A stretch of DNA of 27,451 bases from Trichomonas tenax. Lineage: Eukaryota > Parabasalia > Trichomonadida > Trichomonadidae. Of this stretch, positions 15,441 to 24,603 are shown piece after piece; position 1 is the stretch's first letter, and each line of letters opens with the position of its first letter. Below the pieces are notes generated by a model, which was not told where the DNA came from, searched no databases, and saw only the letters and a program-made list of their open reading frames with translations. The translations under genes were made by a program, and so were the position numbers. Where the stretch lies: NCBI GenBank assembly GCA_023091735.1, contig JALKBU010000698.1, forward strand, positions 1-27,451. Reading direction: 5' to 3'.

Positions 15441-16021
15441 TCACAAATGTTTTCTTCGATATTTCAATAGGTCATTCCCTTGACCTTCTGTTTTAAAACT
15501 GTCAAATGCTATTGGATGAATGCCATTCATAAAAAAATTCAACAAGTGAGAACTTGATCCAAAACTTTGAAAACAGTCTTGCATATCCTCTTGTATGAAA
15601 CCATTAAAGTATAAAAGAATGAAAATCAAATATATTTTCAGCAATACATAATATATTGAGTAATAGCCTCTTTACTTATACATCATATTTTACTCAATTT
15701 TTTGTGTATATTGTTCAATAAATCCTTCATCAGAAACGATCAATTAAAAGTTCATTTCAATAAACTGAAGTAAGGTATTAATTCATTGAGTAAGTTGTTA
15801 TCTAAGGCCTTGGGCATCGATTTGTTATATTGTTATCCATAGGAAACCAATATTCCAAATTTCAATCGATAAAAGTTGAGGATATGTTTCCAGACTTCTC
15901 CAAACACTTTTGTTGTCCTATGTCCATCACCTGCCTTCATGACCAAAGGAAATAAAGAAGCCAATGAAATTGTGCCATCTGGCAAATGACTGACAACATC
16001 CCATTTCTTGATGCCATTGAT
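15441..16021 (-). pseudogene. Decayed gene, possibly transposase-like
   Basis: Minus-strand frame from 16021 reads INGIKKWDVVSHLPDGTISL, continues ASLFPLVMKAGDGHRTTKVF and GEVWKHILNFYRLKFGILVS, then meets a TAA near 15833. It goes on with SMPKALDNNLLNELIPYFSL to a TGA at 15757. After a frame change it resumes with LIVSDEGFIEQYTQKIE and, past two stops, a 67-codon open frame ending at 15441 that contains FFMNGIHPIAFDSFKTEGQG. The pattern PLVMKA...F.EVW recalls the core of Mutator-like (MULE) transposases, but this is a weak resemblance. That the region is broken coding DNA is more secure. No intact start is visible. Confidence 0.5.
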
Positions 16022-16249
16022 CTATGCTCATAATGTACTGTCGAATATCAATAAAAATGGACGGAAAATGCGATCATTTGGGTTTGGTCAATCAAATCTC
16101 ACGTTTATTTTCGCTTTTTTGGTCTGTTTCTGGATTTAATGCCATTAGAAGTGTCCAAAATCAAAAAAATATTTAAACAAATAAATATCGATGAAATTTT
16201 GTGATTTTTGTAAAAAGTGACGATGATTTACGTCACTTTTTTACTTTAA
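16022..16249 (+). promoter_or_regulatory. Promoter region of the ORP gene with inverted repeat over the initiator
   Basis: AAAAAGTGACG at 16212-16222 is mirrored perfectly by CGTCACTTTTT at 16231-16241 across an 8-nt loop. The right half contains the initiator TCACTTTT (TCA at 16233-16235), 15 nt before the ATG at 16250. An operator-like palindrome that includes the transcription start suggests a bound regulator or a paired arrangement of TGACG half-sites. The rest of the region shows nothing. Confidence 0.5.
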
Positions 16250-17428
16250 ATGAGCCTCATCAATCGCGGTCCAGCACCAACAACAGATGCTTCCCCGGTC
16301 ATGGGCGAAGTCAAGGACTTCAAGATCAAGAACTGCTCCTACGCCGGCTTCCCAATCAAGAATAACGAATATCCAGATGCCGACTACGCCCACTACAGAG
16401 ATAGAGCCATCAACCACAACTGCAAGGACGGTGTTTACCCAATGACACCAGAAGAGCAGCAGGCTGAGCGTGACTACAACTGGCAAATGGTTGCTAAGTT
16501 CACAAAGTCAATCTTCACAATGAACTTCACAACATTCAGCTGGCCAGTCTTCTACTCCGAGCCACGTTCATTCCTTGAGCGCACTGCTGATCTTTTCACA
16601 TTCCTCGCCCAGAAGTACATCCCAATGGCTGTCGAGGCTTCAGATCCAGATGACCGCCTTCTCCACCTCGCTACAGGTATCGCCGCTGGCTTCCACATCT
16701 ACATGGCATGCAAGAAGCCATGGAACCCAATCCTCGGTGAGACATTCATCGGCACCTACCAGAACGGTGCTAAGATCTACGCTGAGCAGACATCCCACCA
16801 CCCACCGATCTCTGACTTCGAACTCTTCGGCCCAGAGAACGAATGGCACTGCCACGGTCACTGCAAGTTCACAATCGCATCTGGTATGAGAGAAGTCGAT
16901 ATCAACCAGACAGGTGTCTTCCACCTCGAGTTCAAGGACGGCGCCGTCTACGAGTGGGAGTTCCCAATGATCCAGGTTTGGGGTATCGTCTACGGCGACC
17001 GTATTATCGGCGTTAAGGGCCCAATCGTCATCACAGACCTCAAGAACGCCCTCAAGTGCAAGATTGAAACATACCCAAGAAAGGATGCTTCTAAGGGAAT
17101 CCAAGAATCTAAGGCAACAACAACATACGCTTTCACATTCAAGGCTGATGATGCAAAGGAAGTCGCAAGGAAGAAGTTCAACGGTGACTACTGCCAGAAG
17201 TTCTTCGACGGCGAGAAGGTTTACTGGGATATCAATAAGGATATTGTCTCACGTCCAAACACAGAGGCTCCAGAAGAGCTCCTCCTCCCATCCGACTGCC
17301 GCTTCAGAATCGACCGTTCTTTACTCATCACAAAGGAACTTGATGATGCTGATAAGGGCAAGGTTATCGTCGAAGAGTCACAGCGCCGTGAAGAGAAGAT
17401 GAGAGTCTGTGTCCCAGCTCCTCAGTAA
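16250..17428 (+). CDS. Oxysterol-binding-protein-related lipid transfer protein (ORP)
   Basis: 392 residues, essentially only the OSBP-related lipid-binding domain, like the short Osh/ORP proteins that move sterols and PI4P between membranes at contact sites. Signatures are KPWNPILGET (156-165) and the family fingerprint EQTSHHPPIS (179-188), whose two histidines bind phosphoinositide phosphate in known members. There is no PH domain, no ankyrin repeats, no membrane segment, and I see no FFAT motif. The C-terminus is charged (SQRREEKMRV region). The start is the ATG at 16250, set by the initiator 15 nt upstream; stop TAA followed by A. Codons are strongly biased (CCA, ACA, ATC, GTC, AAG), unlike the neighbouring GTPase and coiled-coil genes, so high expression is likely. 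Trichomonads are thought to take up rather than make sterol, which would suit such a carrier. Confidence 0.95.
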   Translation: MSLINRGPAPTTDASPVMGEVKDFKIKNCSYAGFPIKNNEYPDADYAHYRDRAINHNCKDGVYPMTPEEQQAERDYNWQMVAKFTKSIFTMNFTTFSWPVFYSEPRSFLERTADLFTFLAQKYIPMAVEASDPDDRLLHLATGIAAGFHIYMACKKPWNPILGETFIGTYQNGAKIYAEQTSHHPPISDFELFGPENEWHCHGHCKFTIASGMREVDINQTGVFHLEFKDGAVYEWEFPMIQVWGIVYGDRIIGVKGPIVITDLKNALKCKIETYPRKDASKGIQESKATTTYAFTFKADDAKEVARKKFNGDYCQKFFDGEKVYWDINKDIVSRPNTEAPEELLLPSDCRFRIDRSLLITKELDDADKGKVIVEESQRREEKMRVCVPAPQ

Positions 17429-17669
17429 AATTAATAAGTTTTCTGGACTTGAATTACTGATAATCAGCATTTTAGATTTTTGTTTTTCACAATACTTATA
17501 CCCCTCAACATAAGCAATATGTTTTATGAATCTCTACAAAAATATATAATCAACATAAGCGATGTCATGTCTATATCCTATATAGTTGATTGCATGATTG
17601 TTTATTAGCAAATATAGTGACCATTTAAATATGATTTTTATATGGTAAAGTCATTATGTGATGGAACAA
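17429..17669. other. Convergent intergenic region between ORP and RanBP1 genes
   Basis: AT-rich; both flanking genes end here. No gene, no clear terminator-like structure seen. Confidence 0.4.
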
Positions 17670-18125
17670 TTATTTCTGTTTAGAGTCATGGATCTTATTG
17701 TTTTCGTCGCGGGCAAGTTCGAATGCAGCCTTGAAATTGTTGGCAATTTCAGGGAGTCCGAAACGTATAGCAAAGAGCTCTCTTACACCATGTCCGTCAG
17801 CAAAGTCGTACGAGGTCCAGATGAATTCTCTTGTGCAGTCTTTCTTTGGATAAATATGTCCATTGTATGGAATTTGATGATTTAAGCATATGCGATATGT
17901 TTGGTTTTGGCGCATCAATATGCGATATGTACCTAATGTTTTATGCTTTAATATTTTCACTTTTCCAATACCGCGACCAACCCATTCGATAATTTCCCTG
18001 GAGTATCTGAATAATATGCAAGCATCCTCGAAGATGCAGTCCTCTTCGGTGTCGCAGTTTGGCGGGATGACGATGTTCAATATTTCGTCCGGCTGGCCAT
18101 CAGCTGTGGATGAATTAGTGCTCAT
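17670..18125 (-). CDS. RanBP1-type Ran-binding protein
   Basis: 151 residues consisting of a single Ran-binding domain (about 24-142) with short tails. Known RanBP1 proteins bind Ran-GTP in the cytoplasm and help RanGAP release it from transport receptors. Family landmarks are EWVGRGIGKVKILKHK (47-62), matching the W..RG.G..K.LKHK motif, then YRILMRQNQTYRICLNH (67-83) and, near the end, WTSYDFADG followed by RELFAIRFG. The start is the ATG at 18125; an in-frame GTG one codon earlier is not needed. TCATTCTG on the minus strand (TCA at 18136-18134) lies 9 nt before the ATG and fits the initiator pattern. No NES or NLS is obvious. Confidence 0.93.
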   Translation of the reverse strand: MSTNSSTADGQPDEILNIVIPPNCDTEEDCIFEDACILFRYSREIIEWVGRGIGKVKILKHKTLGTYRILMRQNQTYRICLNHQIPYNGHIYPKKDCTREFIWTSYDFADGHGVRELFAIRFGLPEIANNFKAAFELARDENNKIHDSKQK

Positions 18126-18128
18126 CAC

Positions 18129-18136
18129 CAGAATGA
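18129..18136 (-). promoter_or_regulatory. Initiator of the RanBP1 gene
   Basis: Minus-strand GTTCATTCTGGTG runs into the ATG; TCA+1 is 9 nt before the start codon, which supports ATG 18125 over anything upstream. Confidence 0.5.
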
Positions 18137-18196
18137 ACGTTTAGAAATTCGCTTTCGAGATAAACGAAATGTTTCACTCGATTCTACAATGATATT

Positions 18197-18331
18197 ATGG
18201 GTGTGCTCTGTCTATCTATCGTAGTAATGGCTGGAATTATCAACTCTCTGTATCTCAGCAAATTATTAAACTGTTTATACTTATTAACGTTTCATTTTAT
18301 TTACTTTCCCTTATGTTTTATATTGGCTTAA
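18197..18331 (+). CDS. Possible 44-residue hydrophobic ORF
   Basis: ATG-initiated frame starting MGVLCLSIVVMAGIINSLYL with two hydrophobic stretches that could span a membrane. It is divergent from the RanBP1 gene, with 71 nt between starts. It may be a small membrane protein, a remnant linked to the decayed region downstream, or chance in T-rich DNA. No family recognised. Confidence 0.2.
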   Translation: MGVLCLSIVVMAGIINSLYLSKLLNCLYLLTFHFIYFPLCFILA

Positions 18332-18339
18332 TAACAAAT

Positions 18340-19497
18340 CCTCAATACGGAAGAAAAAATTATTAGAATATTTTTATAAGCGGTAAGAAGCTGTCGCTCT
18401 TTGGATTTAAAATTTCTTGGTGCTGCATATGCTACCTATATGATATCATGCGATAAAAAAGAAGATAAGAATAAGGTTAAAAGATGAAATTTGTTTTTTT
18501 TAGGGTGATAAAAGTCTGTTTCTGAACAGAGATTAATCCATCAGATGAAGTGAGTCTGAAAATACATCTCACGGAGAAGAGTTTCATTGAAAAACAAAGC
18601 TTATATTTGATATCGAAGCAATTTGAAATAATTAGTCAACAAGTTAATTACGATATCATTCCTTTAACTTTACATTACCTATATCCATTGACCAACCAAT
18701 GAATTACCATCAAGACACAAATTGATAATATTATTCGACAACATCGAAAGCTTTGCGATTCAGCTATTGACTGCCTATCCCATAGAGCGTACAGATTTCA
18801 CTTTGGTCAGATATGAGATTTTCAAATTGCCACAAAGGGTTTTTGGTTGGCAACCGTCAATGCCGTGTAGAGTCTTTTTCTACCACAGAAACTCATCAAT
18901 CTATATAAATTCTATTTATATCTGACTACTGAAACAGAAGGAGTTAAAAGTCAGCTCTATTATGGCAATGATGCCATAAGCATGCAATTCATTTTATTAC
19001 TCATAAATACAATAAGAACCATCCGAAAAATGTTGACAACATCTTTGTAGAGCAAACAGGACTTGTCTTTCATTGAAGAGATTTTCCTAAGCCTCTGCTT
19101 TGATAACCCTTCAGTACAAGTATCTTAAAAAAGAAGATAATATCATCAAGGAAATTATTTTTATGACTTGCGAGTCTTGCATTGTTACTACACGATTATC
19201 TAAGGTATGGTTTGTACGGGCAACTTACTGCCATGTTCAGAAAGTTGAACATTACTTGAATAAAATCATAAATTCTTTAGGAAGAAAATCGTATTGCTGT
19301 GAATATTTCAGCTGATTTAAGTCATTAAATTAAATATGCAGATTAATAGCGATTTATTGGAGAGAATTCTTATTGAAAAGCAGATAAATTTGTAGGAGCT
19401 AGATGGATGTTCTGTGTGGATTGATTTGATTATGTAACATTTAATAAGATATGGCTCTAATCAGCAAAATAATGAGATCATTGTCATATACTAAACG
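18340..19497 (+). pseudogene. Heavily decayed plus-strand gene, HEAT/ARM-like pattern
   Basis: One reading frame stays recognisably coding across several stops. It contains NPSDEVSLKIHLTEKSFIEK and KQSLYLISKQFEIISQQVNY, then a stop, then QIDNIIRQHRKLCDSAIDCL. Further on come KLINLYKFYLYLTTETEGVK, ISMQFILLLINTIRTIRKML and DLSFIEEIFLSLCFDNPSVQ, up to about 19129. A frameshift leads to DNIIKEIIFMTCESCIVTTR (ending 19315), and another to INSDLLERILIEKQINL and DGCSVWIDLIM up to 19494. A short upstream piece (LDLKFLGAAYATYMISCDKK, about 18395-18470) may belong. Paired Leu/Ile-rich helices suggest HEAT or ARM repeats, by pattern only. About seven stops and two or more frameshifts rule out function. 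Confidence 0.5.
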
Positions 19498-20025
19498 GTC
19501 GCTTTTGCCATGTAAATTATTATTCTGGCGTGTAAAAAATAAAGATAATTTTTATTTGTCAAAGATTGTCAGAAAATAATTGTTTAATTCGAATTAATTG
19601 GATATAAATATATAGCCGCAAAAATAATGCAAGGTATACTATTTAATTTTAAAAAATATCTAGAAATGGCGCTAAAAATGTTTTTGTTTCAAATTTCTTC
19701 CATAATCATTTGTTTGCCATATATCTTTCTTTAATGAAGCTAGCTAGAAAAATCTTATAGCGAAATGAAAATATTGCAGATGTATTTGCATACCTATGGA
19801 AAATATTATATTAAGGAATGGAAGAAATACAACAATATTTTATAACAAAAATACCGTCACATGCTTTCGGACATGACCGTACAAAAAGTGTTTATTATTT
19901 AGCATACATTTTATATACATTAAAATCGAAAAATTCATACTTGCCTAAAATAATCAAAAAATAAATAAATCTGTGTTTCTTTCTCAAATTGTCTGATTTA
20001 ATATAATACCCACCATATTATGATG
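19498..20025. other. AT-rich intergenic, nothing certain
   Basis: No frame with coding character. A small hairpin-like sequence (GTCACATGC...GGACATGACC) lies near 19855-19880; I attach no function to it. Confidence 0.35.
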
Positions 20026-20392
20026 TTGCAGGTTAAGTTTTGGGACAAAATTTAAAAATTCGAACAGACCTCGAAAATTTAGAATCGCTTCAAACGTTGA
20101 TATATCGATAGCATACCATTTAGGCATTTCACGTTTTAATTTTCATGGAAAAAGCAAATTGACCACTCATGGTCTAAAAGCAAGTGACAGTATAATAATA
20201 CATAATAATGAGCAATTTCTGGCTTTTCTTGATAGGAAACATGTTTTTGCATATAATAATCATATTTATATGTCAATATATCAATATATCAATATAAAAA
20301 CGTCAACATTGAAATGTATTGAATTTTCAAAATTTAATGCAACAAATCCACATAGGTTCATATGTAGTATTCTATTCCACTGGTTAAAATAG
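20026..20392 (+). pseudogene. Open frame without a start, probable gene remnant
   Basis: About 120 codons without a stop, ending TAA at 20392, containing FRIASNVDISIAYHLGISRF and KLTTHGLKASDSIIIHNNEQ. No ATG near its left end; the first in-frame ATG is well inside, in a short run of ATATCA-type repeats (20270-20296, coding MSIYQYINI). It lies between two other decayed stretches on the same strand and may be part of the same old gene cluster. No family recognised. Confidence 0.3.
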
Positions 20393-20723
20393 TTTTTAGG
20401 AAATATTTTGTTAAAAATTAATCAAAATCAATAAGCCATGTAATTTCAACAAATTTTCGCAATATTTATTTTGAAAGCCATTCAAATATGAAACCGTATT
20501 CAAAAATTGATAAAATTGAATGGAGGCCTCCAAAATTAGTTTTCTTGATTAATTCGGTTTAGTGATATATTACGTGCATTATTGATCAAAACACGTTTTC
20601 CTTGATATCAAAATTATTTGTAAAGCTCACAATCGTTTTTTTGAGACCATTATAAATAAAATGAAAGATCAGCTTAAATTAAATAATTAAATGTTTTAGA
20701 TTTTATAAATAGATTCCACTTAA

Positions 20724-21312
20724 CTTGAAATTAGACTGTTTTGCTTCAGTTCAATCATTTTCATTATTTCCTTTCTGCAACATCCATTGAAAGCTGGTTG
20801 GCTCCATTCAATGGATCTATCGGAGGCTGAATATGGCTTCGTTCAAAGAACCAAAAAAATTTAATTTGAATCTCGTTGGTTAACACCAATTTATGGATTT
20901 GGAGATTCATTTCCACCCCAAACACGTTTACATTTCAAGATAGCTCATTATTTTTCTTTTCACCAATTTTTTCGATCAGAATATTTTGCAAAAGTACGCA
21001 TAAATTCAATTTTCCTAGAAAATCTGTTAGATAATACCATAGCAAGCATATATTTCGTTTGAATTGAGATGAAGGTAAATGTGACTTCGATTGAAAAAAA
21101 TCATTTCCAAGCGTGAATATAAAATTCAATTGATTACTTATCTAAAAAACATGTTTTCACGAAACAATTTTGAAGAAATATTATTTTGTGCGTTTAATAT
21201 AATGAATAATCCATCTTCTATCTATTTTGCGCCAAAAATGTCCGAAATATCGATGTTTAAAAAATGGCAAAATAATCACATAAAGGAAAAACATGTCACC
21301 TTCGGGAGTTGA
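20724..21312 (+). pseudogene. Decayed plus-strand coding remnant upstream of the calcium pump
   Basis: From about 20724 to 21062 one frame has a single internal stop over about 112 codons, with KAGWLHSMDLSEAEYGFVQR, then RWLTPIYGFGDSFPPQTRLH and KVRINSIFLENLLDNTIASI. Near 21090 the coding signal continues in another frame to a TGA at 21312 with KREYKIQLITYLKNMFSRNN and FAPKMSEISMFKKWQNNHIK. No start codon or family signature. Coding character in successive frames suggests frameshift decay. Confidence 0.35.
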
Positions 21313-21537
21313 ACCTCAGAATTTTACTGTTAACCACTTGATTATCAAATCAAAAATTCCATTGAAAAAAACATATCTTGAAATATAAAAAATGACTATC
21401 ATGCAATTTCAAGTGAAATGGTTTACAAAAATTAGCATTCAAAAAGCAGTTTCCATTGGCAGTTTGTGATTTGTTTTTGGCATTCTCAATTCAATCCGTT
21501 TATTTGATTTACTCAATTTTATACTATCATCTTATCT
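21313..21537 (+). promoter_or_regulatory. Upstream region and initiator of the calcium pump gene
   Basis: ACTATCATCTTATCT runs into the ATG at 21538, with TCA at 21527-21529, so A+1 is 9 nt before the start. It fits the same initiator pattern as the micro-genes, ORP and RanBP1. No other element seen in the AT-rich upstream DNA. Confidence 0.5.
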
Positions 21538-24500
21538 ATGTTACCTCCGCAGGAAGTCTTGGATATGTTTGATAGGCGCGATATGGAAGCCTACAACAGG
21601 AAGGGCGGCGTCGGCGGATTTGCCGAAGCCCTGGAAGTCGACTTGGAAAACGGTCTGACCGATGATGAAAAAGCCACAGGATTCTCAAAGAGAATCGAAA
21701 AGTACGGAAGAAACGTCCTTCCGGACCCACCAACAGAGTCTTGGTGCTCAATGTACATTGGCTGCTTCAAGGATCCTATGTTGATCATTTTGCTCTGTGC
21801 AGCTATCGTTTCTTTAATCCTTGAAGGCGTAGTCAGCTACAAAGATGACGGTGCTCAAGTTTTCATTGAACCATGTTCCATTTTCATTGCAGTTTTAATT
21901 GTTTCTATTGTCCAGACACAGGTTGACTACTCCCAGCAGCAATCATTCTTGGAGATTAACAAGCTCAAGAATAGCTACGAGGTCAACGTCATCAGAGGAG
22001 GTCACGAAGAGCTGATTCTCTCCACAGAAGTCTTAATGGGTGATATTTTGTCCCTTAAGTCTGGTAACGCTATCGCAGCTGACTGCCTTTATATCCGTGG
22101 TCAGGATCTTAAGGTTAACAACTCCGCCCAAACAGGTGAATCCGACGCTATCCCAGTCCATGAGCAAGCTCCATTCATCTATGGTGGCACAGCCGTCGAA
22201 ACAGGCTTTGGCCACGCTCTTGTTGTTGCCATTGGTCCAAACACACGTTCTGGTGATATGATGATGAAGATTCAGGATCTTGAAGGTGAAAAGAAGGATG
22301 AGAGATCTCCACTCGAAGACAAGCTTGACAAGGTCGCTCTTTATCTCACATACATGGGTGCTATCGGTGCTGTCATCACATTCATCGTTCTCTTAGGTTA
22401 CTGGTCTAAGGATGTTTATGATGCACCAAAGGGTCAGAAGTTAAAGTTGCTTCCAGACCTTGTTCACAGATTCATGATTGCTGTCACAATCTTCATTTGC
22501 GCTGTTCCAGAAGGTCTTCCACTCGCTGTCACAATTGCTCTAGGTTTCTCAATGAAGCGTATGATGAAGGATCAGAACTTCGTTCGCCATCTCAGCGCTT
22601 GCGAAACAATGGGTGGTGCCACAGCTATTTGCTCGGATAAGACAGGCACACTCACACAGAACAAGATGACAGTCGTCAGATTATTCCAGATTGGATCCGA
22701 AGCACAGAAGGGAACAAATCCAACAATCGAAAACGCAGAAATTCTTGATCTCTTCTGCAAGTCTGTCGCTGTTAACTCCACAGCTTACAGAACAACAACA
22801 ACAGAGACAAAGAAGATTGGAAAGGAAATTCAGACAATCGAAAAGACAGAATTCGTTGGTTCTTCTTCTGAATGTGCTCTCCTCCAGCTTCTCGAACCAT
22901 GGGGCAGGAACTACGAGCAGATCAGAAAGGATGCCAGCATTCTTCACGTTCACGAATTCTCATCTGCACGTAAGAAGATGTCCACAATCGTCAAGGAAGG
23001 TGATCTCGTCAGAGCCTACATGAAGGGTGGTCCAGATTTCTGCCTTGGCCTCTGCACACATTATCTCTCAGCTCAGAACGAACGCCTTGAGATCACCGAC
23101 CAAGTCAAGCAGGCTATCCTCGACCAGGTCACAGTCTTCGCCACAGACTCCCTCCGTACAATGCTTATCGCTTATCGCGATCTTGGTAACGAGTTCAAGG
23201 AGGAGTACAAGGACCCAACAACAGTCGAACACGATCTCACAGTCATCGCCATCGTTGGTATCCAGGATCCACTTCGTCCAGAAGTTATCCAGGCTGTCCA
23301 GAACTGCCGCACAGCCGGTGTCGTCGTTCGTATGGTTACTGGTGACTTCATCGCCACAGCCAAGGCTATCGCCAAGGAGTGCGGCATCCTTCACGAGGAT
23401 GAAGGTGAAATCGCTATGGAAGGCCAGGCTTTCGCTAAGCTTGATAAGCTTGAAATGCTCGAAAAGGTTCCACACCTCAGAGTTATGGCTAGATCTTCTC
23501 CAATGGATAAGCTTAGACTCGTTTCCTTCCTTATGGAAGCCGGCGAAGTCGTCGCTGTTACAGGTGATGGTTCCAACGACTCTCCAGCTCTTAAGCAGGC
23601 TGATGTCGGTCTTTCTATGGGTCGCTGCGGTACAGAACTCGCTAAGATGGCTTCTGATATCGTCATTCTCGATGATAACTTCAACTCAATCGTTTCCGCT
23701 CTTAAATGGGGCCGTTGCGTCTACGATAACGTTAGAGGCTTCCTTCAGTTCCAGCTCACTGTTAACTTCGCAGCTATGATTGTCGCATTCATTGGTGCTG
23801 TCTATCTTAAGGAGTCTCCACTTACAACAATTCAACTTCTTTGGGTTAACCTCATTATGGACTCCTTCGGTGCTCTCGCTCTTGCTACACGTGGTCCATC
23901 CAACTTCCTCCTTCTCAGACAGCCATACGGCAGAGGCGATCAGCTTCTCTCTAACGTCCTTATCAGGAACATCGCTGGCCACACAATCTACCAGATTGCA
24001 GTTCTTCTTTTGATCCTCTTCGGTCACCAGAAGGTCTTCAAGCTCGATTTCAACCCTGATGATAAGAGTGAAGAATACGCCTTACAGATGTCCGGCATCA
24101 TCTTTAACACATTCGTTTACATGCAGGTTTTCAACCTCCCGAACTCCCGTATTGCTGGTCAGGACACACCATTCTTCGAGGGCTTATTCACAAACATCTA
24201 CTTCGTTTGCATCTTCTTGGGCATTGCCATTCTCCAGATCATCATCATCGAATTCTGCGGTCCAGTCTTCGAGCATGATTGGTACAAGCACAAGAAGGGC
24301 ATCAGATGGGCCATCTCACTCGGTTTCGGTGTTGGTTCCTTGGTCATTGGCTTCATCCTCAGACTCATCAAGTTACCAGACAAGACAACAGAGAAGCTCG
24401 AGGCCCTCAGAAGCCAGCGCGCTCAGTTGATCAGAAACACATACACAGGCATGGATAGAGAAGAGCAGTTCAAGCGCCACATAACAGGCTCCGGCAAGGT

Positions 24501-24603
24501 CGTTATGGAGTGTGAGAAGTCCGATGATGACTCCAGCTCCGGTTCCGGATCCGGTGTTTCAATCTCAACTCACGACAAGGCAAAGGTCACAGCCGAGTTA
24601 TAA
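21538..24603 (+). CDS. Plasma-membrane-type Ca2+-transporting P-type ATPase (PMCA, class IIB)
   Basis: 1021 residues; exports Ca2+ from the cytosol at the cost of ATP, at the plasma membrane or a vacuolar membrane. Landmarks are actuator TGES (199-202), M4 PEGLP (324-328), phosphorylated Asp367 in CSDKTGTLT, nucleotide-binding KGGPDF (about 496), hinge TGDGSNDSPA (675-684), then FLQFQLTVN in M5 and LLWVNLIMDSFGALALAT in M6, both typical of class IIB. Ten membrane spans are visible: about 78-98, 108-130, 273-293, 314-338, 737-757, 765-785, 808-829, 854-870, 890-910 and 920-943. The hinge has GSNDSPAL where most members have GTNDAPAL. The C-terminal tail is short (about 75 residues), with a basic stretch near EALRSQRAQLIRN that could bind calmodulin and a Ser/Gly/Asp-rich run; both roles are inference. 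Codon bias is strong beyond the first 150 codons. Confidence 0.96.
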   Translation: MLPPQEVLDMFDRRDMEAYNRKGGVGGFAEALEVDLENGLTDDEKATGFSKRIEKYGRNVLPDPPTESWCSMYIGCFKDPMLIILLCAAIVSLILEGVVSYKDDGAQVFIEPCSIFIAVLIVSIVQTQVDYSQQQSFLEINKLKNSYEVNVIRGGHEELILSTEVLMGDILSLKSGNAIAADCLYIRGQDLKVNNSAQTGESDAIPVHEQAPFIYGGTAVETGFGHALVVAIGPNTRSGDMMMKIQDLEGEKKDERSPLEDKLDKVALYLTYMGAIGAVITFIVLLGYWSKDVYDAPKGQKLKLLPDLVHRFMIAVTIFICAVPEGLPLAVTIALGFSMKRMMKDQNFVRHLSACETMGGATAICSDKTGTLTQNKMTVVRLFQIGSEAQKGTNPTIENAEILDLFCKSVAVNSTAYRTTTTETKKIGKEIQTIEKTEFVGSSSECALLQLLEPWGRNYEQIRKDASILHVHEFSSARKKMSTIVKEGDLVRAYMKGGPDFCLGLCTHYLSAQNERLEITDQVKQAILDQVTVFATDSLRTMLIAYRDLGNEFKEEYKDPTTVEHDLTVIAIVGIQDPLRPEVIQAVQNCRTAGVVVRMVTGDFIATAKAIAKECGILHEDEGEIAMEGQAFAKLDKLEMLEKVPHLRVMARSSPMDKLRLVSFLMEAGEVVAVTGDGSNDSPALKQADVGLSMGRCGTELAKMASDIVILDDNFNSIVSALKWGRCVYDNVRGFLQFQLTVNFAAMIVAFIGAVYLKESPLTTIQLLWVNLIMDSFGALALATRGPSNFLLLRQPYGRGDQLLSNVLIRNIAGHTIYQIAVLLLILFGHQKVFKLDFNPDDKSEEYALQMSGIIFNTFVYMQVFNLPNSRIAGQDTPFFEGLFTNIYFVCIFLGIAILQIIIIEFCGPVFEHDWYKHKKGIRWAISLGFGVGSLVIGFILRLIKLPDKTTEKLEALRSQRAQLIRNTYTGMDREEQFKRHITGSGKVVMECEKSDDDSSSGSGSGVSISTHDKAKVTAEL

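Noticed and set aside
16241..17104. Minus-strand open frames antisense to the ORP gene (for example 16640-17104)
   Set aside because: Shadows created by the biased codons of ORP, with no domain or start signal.
21305..21344. tRNA-like sequence on the minus strand: B-box GGTTCAACTCC and an A-box-like TAATCAAGTGG
   Set aside because: The boxes are only 18 nt apart, leaving no room for an anticodon arm, and no acceptor or T stem forms. At most a tRNA-derived scrap.
22572..24430. Several open frames of 60-250 codons in other frames of the calcium pump gene
   Set aside because: All lie within the pump coding region, have compositions dictated by its codon bias and show no family motif.
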